Origin: an uncultured Clostridium sp.
GTDB taxonomy: Bacteria; Bacillota; Clostridia; TANB77; CAG-508
NCBI GenBank assembly: GCA_948465625.1
Contig: CAOJXM010000023.1
Location: forward strand, 1 to 9,817
Reading direction: 5' to 3'
Length of the DNA: 9,817 nt
Part shown: piece by piece, positions 5,577 through 9,817 of the stretch
Layout: each line of letters opens with the position of its first letter
Position numbering within the stretch: the stretch's first letter is position 1
Notes under the pieces: model-generated
Told to the model about the DNA's origin: nothing
The model's input: only the letters and a program-made list of their open reading frames with translations
The model's database searches: none
Translations under genes and position numbers: made by a program

Positions 5577-6604
5577 TAACTACAATATCCACATAAAATT
5601 GTTTCTAAGCCAACGTTAATATCTACTAATCCTATTTTCGATTTTCTATCTAGGTCAATCAATTCTTCTAGTATTCTTCTTATTTCTTCCTCTTTAAAAT
5701 AATTTGCTTGTGTTTTATACTTTGTCATTAAAAACATCTGATTGGGCTTCAAATTTAAAACCTCTGCTAAATTTCTATTATATTTCTCTGCCAACTTTAC
5801 AATATATATTTTCTTAAAATGATTATATAAGGTTATCAAAATTTTTTGTATAGGCTCCTTTGCATACAATAAATTATTTAACACCTCTAATGACGCTGCA
5901 ATTTGCTTTTTTCCCAAATTATCCGTCAAATCAAATATTACACTTTCCATTTGTTTAATGGTTAGCTTATCAATGGTTTCTTTTGTTACACTCCCATTTT
6001 CGCCTACATATTCAATCTGTTTTCTAATTTCATTTATTAAATCTTGTAAATTGCTTCCAACACACTCTAGCAAATATCGCAAAGTATCCTCTTCTGCATT
6101 CACTTGATATGCTTTACAAATAGCCTTTAATCTTGCTATAATTTGATTTGGCTTTTGCCTTTCAAAATTGCATATCGTTGCTCCTATACTTTCTAATGCA
6201 CTCAATAGTTTTCCCTTGTCTACACTTTGCTCTACAAATACTAATACCACCATCTCTTGAATGGTATCTGCATGTTCTTTTACATAATCTACAATCTTCT
6301 CTCTAATTTCTACAAACTTTGCTCCCTTTTTCTTCACTTCTCTTTTAAAAAGTTCTGTATTTCTAACAATAATCAACTTCTTTTCAAATCCAAATGCTGG
6401 TGTTTCTATATCTGCAATCAATTCCCCCACATTGGTATCATCAATTGTAATATCATTAATTCCTTTTACCACTTCCCCAAATGTGGTACGTATTTTCTTT
6501 AACGCATTTTCCAACAAATATGACTCTTCACCATATAGCAAATAAACGCTATCTAGCTGATTGGTTGTTTTTAACTTCTTTTCTAATTCTTCTGGTGTCA
6601 CCAT
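5576..6604 (-). CDS. holA: DNA polymerase III delta subunit
   Basis: HolA is the delta subunit of the clamp-loader complex. It binds and opens the beta sliding clamp so that the loader can place it on primed DNA. The 342-residue length is typical. The N-terminus VYLLYGEESYLLENALKKI (20-38) is the standard delta opening, FGFEKKLIIVRN (71-82) the next conserved strand, and LLECVGSNLQDLINEIRKQ (184-202) the conserved linker to the helical C-terminal domain. The end, LDRKSKIGLVDINVGLETIL, matches the family closing helix region (normally L-D...K.G..d...ale.l). An AAAGG site 9 bases before the ATG at 6604 overlaps the end of ruvC, 14 bases upstream, so translation is likely coupled. In Bacillus, holA lies near gpr with rpsT between them. 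Here gpr follows directly and no rpsT is present. Confidence 0.93.
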   Translation of the reverse strand: MVTPEELEKKLKTTNQLDSVYLLYGEESYLLENALKKIRTTFGEVVKGINDITIDDTNVGELIADIETPAFGFEKKLIIVRNTELFKREVKKKGAKFVEIREKIVDYVKEHADTIQEMVVLVFVEQSVDKGKLLSALESIGATICNFERQKPNQIIARLKAICKAYQVNAEEDTLRYLLECVGSNLQDLINEIRKQIEYVGENGSVTKETIDKLTIKQMESVIFDLTDNLGKKQIAASLEVLNNLLYAKEPIQKILITLYNHFKKIYIVKLAEKYNRNLAEVLNLKPNQMFLMTKYKTQANYFKEEEIRRILEELIDLDRKSKIGLVDINVGLETILCGYCS

Positions 6605-6618
6605 TATCTCAAACCTTT

Positions 6619-7104
6619 CTATAGTTTCTGTGAAAACTTAGCAGAATGGGCATGACAGATTGCAATTGCCATACTATCTGTAATATCATCTAATTTAGGC
6701 AAATTATCTACCTTTAATATCGTTTTTACCATTTTCTGTACCTGTATTTTATCTGCCCTTCCATAACCAACTACTGCTTGTTTTACTTGAAGTGGTGTAT
6801 ATTCATATGTTGGAATATTCTTTTGGCAACCTGCTACTAAAACAATTCCTCTTGCTTGTGCTACATTAATGGCGGTTTTCACATTGTTGTTAAAAAATAA
6901 TTCTTCTACTGACATGGCATCTGGCTGATATTGGTCAATAATCATATTAATATCGGTATATAGTTTAGATAAACGAAGGGGAAACGATTCCCCTGCTTTG
7001 GTAGTAACGGCTCCACTATCCACTAATACAAATCGATTCCCTATATAATCTATAATACTATATCCCGTTATAGCAAATCCTGGGTCTATTCCTAATATAC
7101 GCAT
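6619..7104 (-). CDS. ruvC: Crossover junction endodeoxyribonuclease RuvC
   Basis: RuvC is the dimeric Mg2+-dependent nuclease that resolves Holliday junctions after RuvAB branch migration. At 161 residues it has the usual length. The four acidic catalytic residues are visible: Asp7 in GIDPG, Glu67 in VEELFF, and Asp140 and Asp143 in LDDITDSMAIAICHAH. Other family blocks are NVAQARGI (80-87) and YTPLQVKQAVVGYGRADKIQVQKMV (102-126). The ATG at 7104 is preceded by AAGGAG, which overlaps the TAA stop of the debranching-enzyme gene. In many bacteria ruvC is followed by ruvA and ruvB. Here holA follows, and ruvAB are not in the window. Confidence 0.97.
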   Translation of the reverse strand: MRILGIDPGFAITGYSIIDYIGNRFVLVDSGAVTTKAGESFPLRLSKLYTDINMIIDQYQPDAMSVEELFFNNNVKTAINVAQARGIVLVAGCQKNIPTYEYTPLQVKQAVVGYGRADKIQVQKMVKTILKVDNLPKLDDITDSMAIAICHAHSAKFSQKL

Positions 7105-7114
7105 TTTTTACTCC

Positions 7115-9142
7115 TTATTTTAATATAATTCTAAACACTTCTGCTACACTCCACCCTTGTGCTCGTGCTCCTTTTTGTAAATGTGGGGCTTTGGAATCAT
7201 ATAATTCTGAAATACTTCCTACCATTCCATCATTATATAACTCTTTCATAAAGGTGTTTGTTACACTTTCTTTAAACTCTTTATATTCTTCTTGTAATTC
7301 TTTCTTCTTTGTTCTATCTTTTTGTCCACGTATTACATTTTGCAAAGCATCATGATACAATCCCAACAACCAAGGCCATGTAATCCCTTGATGATAACTC
7401 ATATCTCTTTTAAATCCATCTCCTTCATACACTTCTACATAATCTGGTTCTCCTTTGGCCAAGGTCTTTAATCCATATTTATTTAATAGTTTTTTCTTAA
7501 CCGTTCCCATCATTTCTAAAGCCATTTCAGAAGAAGGATCTAAAATTGGATAAGTTAAGGATAAACTAAACAATTGGTTTGGTCGAATTCTTTTATCTCC
7601 GATTACATCATAAAGACATTTTCTTTGCTTGTTATAAAATTTCTCGTTAAAAGATTTTTTGCAATTTTTAGCATATTTCTCAAATACCAATGCTTTGTCT
7701 CTTCCTTCAAATTCCTTAACTAACTCTTCCATTATTTTTAAAGCATTATACCATAATGCATTCATTTCTACTGCTTTTCCATTTCTTGGTGTAACTGCAA
7801 AATCACCATATTTTGCATCCATCCATGTATTTTGTGTCTTTGGCGTTCCTGCCACTAATAAATAATCTTCATTATCTACATAAATATTATTATCATCTAA
7901 GTCAATTCCTGTTTCATAAGAAGAAATAATATTTAACAAAATACCATATAAATTATCTCTTACAAATTTATAATCACTGGTATAATCCAAATATTTCTTT
8001 ACTTGTTCAAATAACAGCAACGATGCATCTGCACTATTGTATAATGGTCGATTATCAAATCCAGAATAACCATTTGGCACTAATCCAAATTTAATATTTT
8101 TGGTAAAGGTCAATAATACTTCTCTTGCAATTTGATATTTATGTGGAATTAGTAATAATCCTTCAAATGCAATTAAGGCATCTCTTCCCCAATCTAAAAA
8201 CCAAGGATAACCTGCAATCAGAGTATGCAAACCAAAAGATGGTCTATATACCACAAAATTATCTGTTGCCATAATGTAACTTTTAATCAAATCTCTATAT
8301 TCTTGTGTCTCTCTTGGATTTTTTACATTTACTAAGCCTGATTCTAGTATTTGTTCATTAATTCTAATAATTTCTTGGTTAATTAAATCTTTTACATCAA
8401 TTTCATCAATATTATCTTCTAAAGAACAAACAATTGAAATTTCCTTTTCCTCATTTGGTTGTAATGGTATTTCATAAACGCCAGTAACTGCATGATTTTC
8501 TTCTGGGTCAAACCCTCTTTTTTCTTCCTCTAAATAATACATGCCTCTAAAAATGTCATTTTTATGTTCTGTATATCTTCCACAATTCGAATGAATATAG
8601 ATTGGCTTGTCCCTTCTATTATCTAGTATAATTTTTATTTTATTATTCCAAATTTCTTGTGTAATTTCAAATTCATGATTTTGATTTACTTGATGGAAAT
8701 CTCGGTAATTTACAATTGGTGCTAAGGATAGCTTTGCAGAGTAGTTTCCATTTTTTACTTTATACATAATTCCTACTGTATTTTCTTTGTACTTCATACA
8801 AACCATTTTTGTAATTTTGGTATCTTTTACCTGATAGGTAAAAACAGGTAAATACTCTTTCTCAAAACTTTCTTGATACTTATATCCTTCTGAAATATAG
8901 CCTCTACTCATGTTGGTATATAAATCATACTTCTCATTCTCGATTTCTATACTTTCATCAATTTTAGATAAAATTAAAAATCTTCTTGCAGGTGGTGTTT
9001 GTGGTGCAATCAATAATCCATGATATTTTCTTGTATTACAACCAACAATTGTAGAGGAAGCAAATCCTCCAATCCCATTTGTGATAATCCATTCTTTTGA
9101 AATTCCATCTTTTAAATTCAAATCTTTTTTTGAATACTTCAT
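7115..9142 (-). CDS. Amylo-alpha-1,6-glucosidase (glycogen debranching enzyme, GH133-like)
   Basis: This enzyme would hydrolyse alpha-1,6 branch glucose from glycogen-like storage polymers in the cytosol. The 675-residue protein has the bacterial/archaeal two-part layout. The N-terminal beta-rich domain (about 12-250) begins KEWIITNGIGGFASSTIVGCNTRKYHGLLIA, the signature of the GDE_N family. The C-terminal (alpha/alpha)6 GDE_C domain (about 280-675) contains GYPWFLDWGRDALIAFEGLLL (311-331), NSADASLLLF (369-378), NTWMDAKYGDFAVTPRNGKAVEMNALWYNAL (438-468), SYHQGITWPWLLGLY near 600, and SISELYD...GARAQGWSVAEVFR at the end. The Asp in WGRD (321) and the late Glu residues are likely active-site acids, by family analogy. 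No signal peptide is present, in keeping with a cytosolic role. The ATG at 9142 has an AGGGGG RBS. The gene sits 18 bases after yvcK, which regulates carbon metabolism in other Firmicutes. It could also act on a related alpha-glucan. Confidence 0.9.
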   Translation of the reverse strand: MKYSKKDLNLKDGISKEWIITNGIGGFASSTIVGCNTRKYHGLLIAPQTPPARRFLILSKIDESIEIENEKYDLYTNMSRGYISEGYKYQESFEKEYLPVFTYQVKDTKITKMVCMKYKENTVGIMYKVKNGNYSAKLSLAPIVNYRDFHQVNQNHEFEITQEIWNNKIKIILDNRRDKPIYIHSNCGRYTEHKNDIFRGMYYLEEEKRGFDPEENHAVTGVYEIPLQPNEEKEISIVCSLEDNIDEIDVKDLINQEIIRINEQILESGLVNVKNPRETQEYRDLIKSYIMATDNFVVYRPSFGLHTLIAGYPWFLDWGRDALIAFEGLLLIPHKYQIAREVLLTFTKNIKFGLVPNGYSGFDNRPLYNSADASLLLFEQVKKYLDYTSDYKFVRDNLYGILLNIISSYETGIDLDDNNIYVDNEDYLLVAGTPKTQNTWMDAKYGDFAVTPRNGKAVEMNALWYNALKIMEELVKEFEGRDKALVFEKYAKNCKKSFNEKFYNKQRKCLYDVIGDKRIRPNQLFSLSLTYPILDPSSEMALEMMGTVKKKLLNKYGLKTLAKGEPDYVEVYEGDGFKRDMSYHQGITWPWLLGLYHDALQNVIRGQKDRTKKKELQEEYKEFKESVTNTFMKELYNDGMVGSISELYDSKAPHLQKGARAQGWSVAEVFRIILK

Positions 9143-9160
9143 TTGTTCCCCCTATTTTTT

Positions 9161-9817
9161 CTATTTTGTTTTTTCATTTTTATTCTTCAATTTTTCTCTG
9201 TTTTTTATGGTTTGTTCCTCACTTGTTTGAATTGATTGTATCCTTTCTTTATATTTGGCATTAAACTTACTTGCTTTCTTTGGTTCATGTTTTGCTTTTA
9301 CCTTATTATTGGTTTTAGCTTTTGTTTTAAAGATTGGTTTTACATTTTTCTTTTTCATCTTCTCTTCTTTTAGTCTTGTATTTAACATAATGTATTCTGG
9401 GTCATTTTCTTTGTCTTTGTATTTTAAATCTTCACATATAATCTCAATAACCGCTTCTGCTACTTCTTTTGGATTGTGTCTAATATTACCATCAATAATA
9501 GATGACATATTTCTTTGAATCATTTTGATGCCTTGATTTTTACATTTTTGTATATCTTGCTCTACTAAATCTTGCCCTTCCATGTTATATTTTCTAACAA
9601 ACTCTGGTACAACTTCTCCTGTATCATAAATACAATAGTCAACAATTCCTTCTCCTGCATGCTCTATGATTGCTTTCATATGGTCTGAAATAGAATAGTT
9701 GTCGGTTTGCCCTGGTTCTGTCATAATATTGTTCACATAGATTTTTATCGCTTTACTTTCTTTTATCGTTTTCGCTACATTTTTTACTAATAGGTTTGGA
9801 ATTACATTTGTATATAG
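9161..9817 (-). CDS. yvcK: YvcK / gluconeogenesis factor family protein, 5' end outside window, with Lys-rich tail
   Basis: The frame is open from the window edge to a TAG at 9161-9163, giving 218 residues of a CofD-like protein normally just over 300 long. A GTG at 9736 could look like a start, but homology continues upstream of it: LYTNVIPNLLVKNVAKTI, then YVNNIMTEPGQTDNYSISDHMKAIIEHAG, are core YvcK motifs, so the true start lies beyond 9817. In Bacillus, YvcK is needed for growth on gluconeogenic carbon sources and for cell shape, and is known to bind UDP-GlcNAc. The core ends near IIDGNIRHNPKEVAEAVIEIICEDL. It is followed by about 85 residues extremely rich in Lys, Asn and Glu (for example FKTKAKTNNKVKAKHEPKKA), not part of the usual domain and probably disordered. 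In Bacillus yvcK lies between rapZ and whiA. Here a debranching enzyme follows instead. Confidence 0.9.
   Translation of the reverse strand, partial: LYTNVIPNLLVKNVAKTIKESKAIKIYVNNIMTEPGQTDNYSISDHMKAIIEHAGEGIVDYCIYDTGEVVPEFVRKYNMEGQDLVEQDIQKCKNQGIKMIQRNMSSIIDGNIRHNPKEVAEAVIEIICEDLKYKDKENDPEYIMLNTRLKEEKMKKKNVKPIFKTKAKTNNKVKAKHEPKKASKFNAKYKERIQSIQTSEEQTIKNREKLKNKNEKTK

Noticed and set aside
9736..9736. GTG at 9736 as the start of the last gene
   Set aside because: The conserved YvcK sequence continues in frame upstream of it to the window edge, and no RBS is suitably placed.

Overview
The window comes from a low-GC, AT-rich Bacillota genome, most likely an endospore-forming Clostridia member. 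Three things point there: a germination protease (Gpr), a candidate forespore sigma-factor promoter in front of it, and purine-rich AGGAGG-like ribosome binding sites before nearly every gene. All recognised genes lie on the minus strand, so the window reads from right to left.

Right-hand block (9817 down to 5540): a tight gene run, yvcK (5' end outside the window), a glycogen-debranching amylo-alpha-1,6-glucosidase, ruvC (Holliday-junction resolvase) and holA (DNA polymerase III delta). Gaps are 10 to 18 bases and the RBS of each downstream gene sits at or on the preceding stop codon. A long hairpin right after holA closes the unit. The run joins carbon and cell-wall control (YvcK), storage-glucan breakdown and DNA maintenance.

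Middle (5539 to 4254): gpr stands alone. It has a candidate sigma-G/sigma-F promoter (TGAATA, 17 bases, CAAAATA) and a perfect 9-bp dyad just upstream of it. The gap after gpr contains the most notable find in the window: what looks like a one-spacer, partly decayed type II-A-like CRISPR array. It has a 36-nt repeat starting GGTTTAGA and ending TAAAAC, a 30-nt spacer, and a second repeat of which only the first 16 nt survive. No cas gene or tracrRNA was recognised here.

Left-hand block (4316 to 1): a good sigma-A promoter (TTGAGT, 17 bases, TATAAT), partly inside a terminator-like hairpin, drives a second run. It encodes a two-domain GT2-GT4 glycosyltransferase, a PflX/COG1313-type radical SAM protein, and an MgtE magnesium transporter cut by the left edge. 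The radical SAM gene carries an apparent one-base insertion that separates its N-terminal cysteine motif from the catalytic domain. It is therefore a pseudogene, a sequencing error, or much less likely a recoded gene.

No rRNA, tRNA, insertion sequence or riboswitch was seen. Family assignments rest on motif recognition without database searches.
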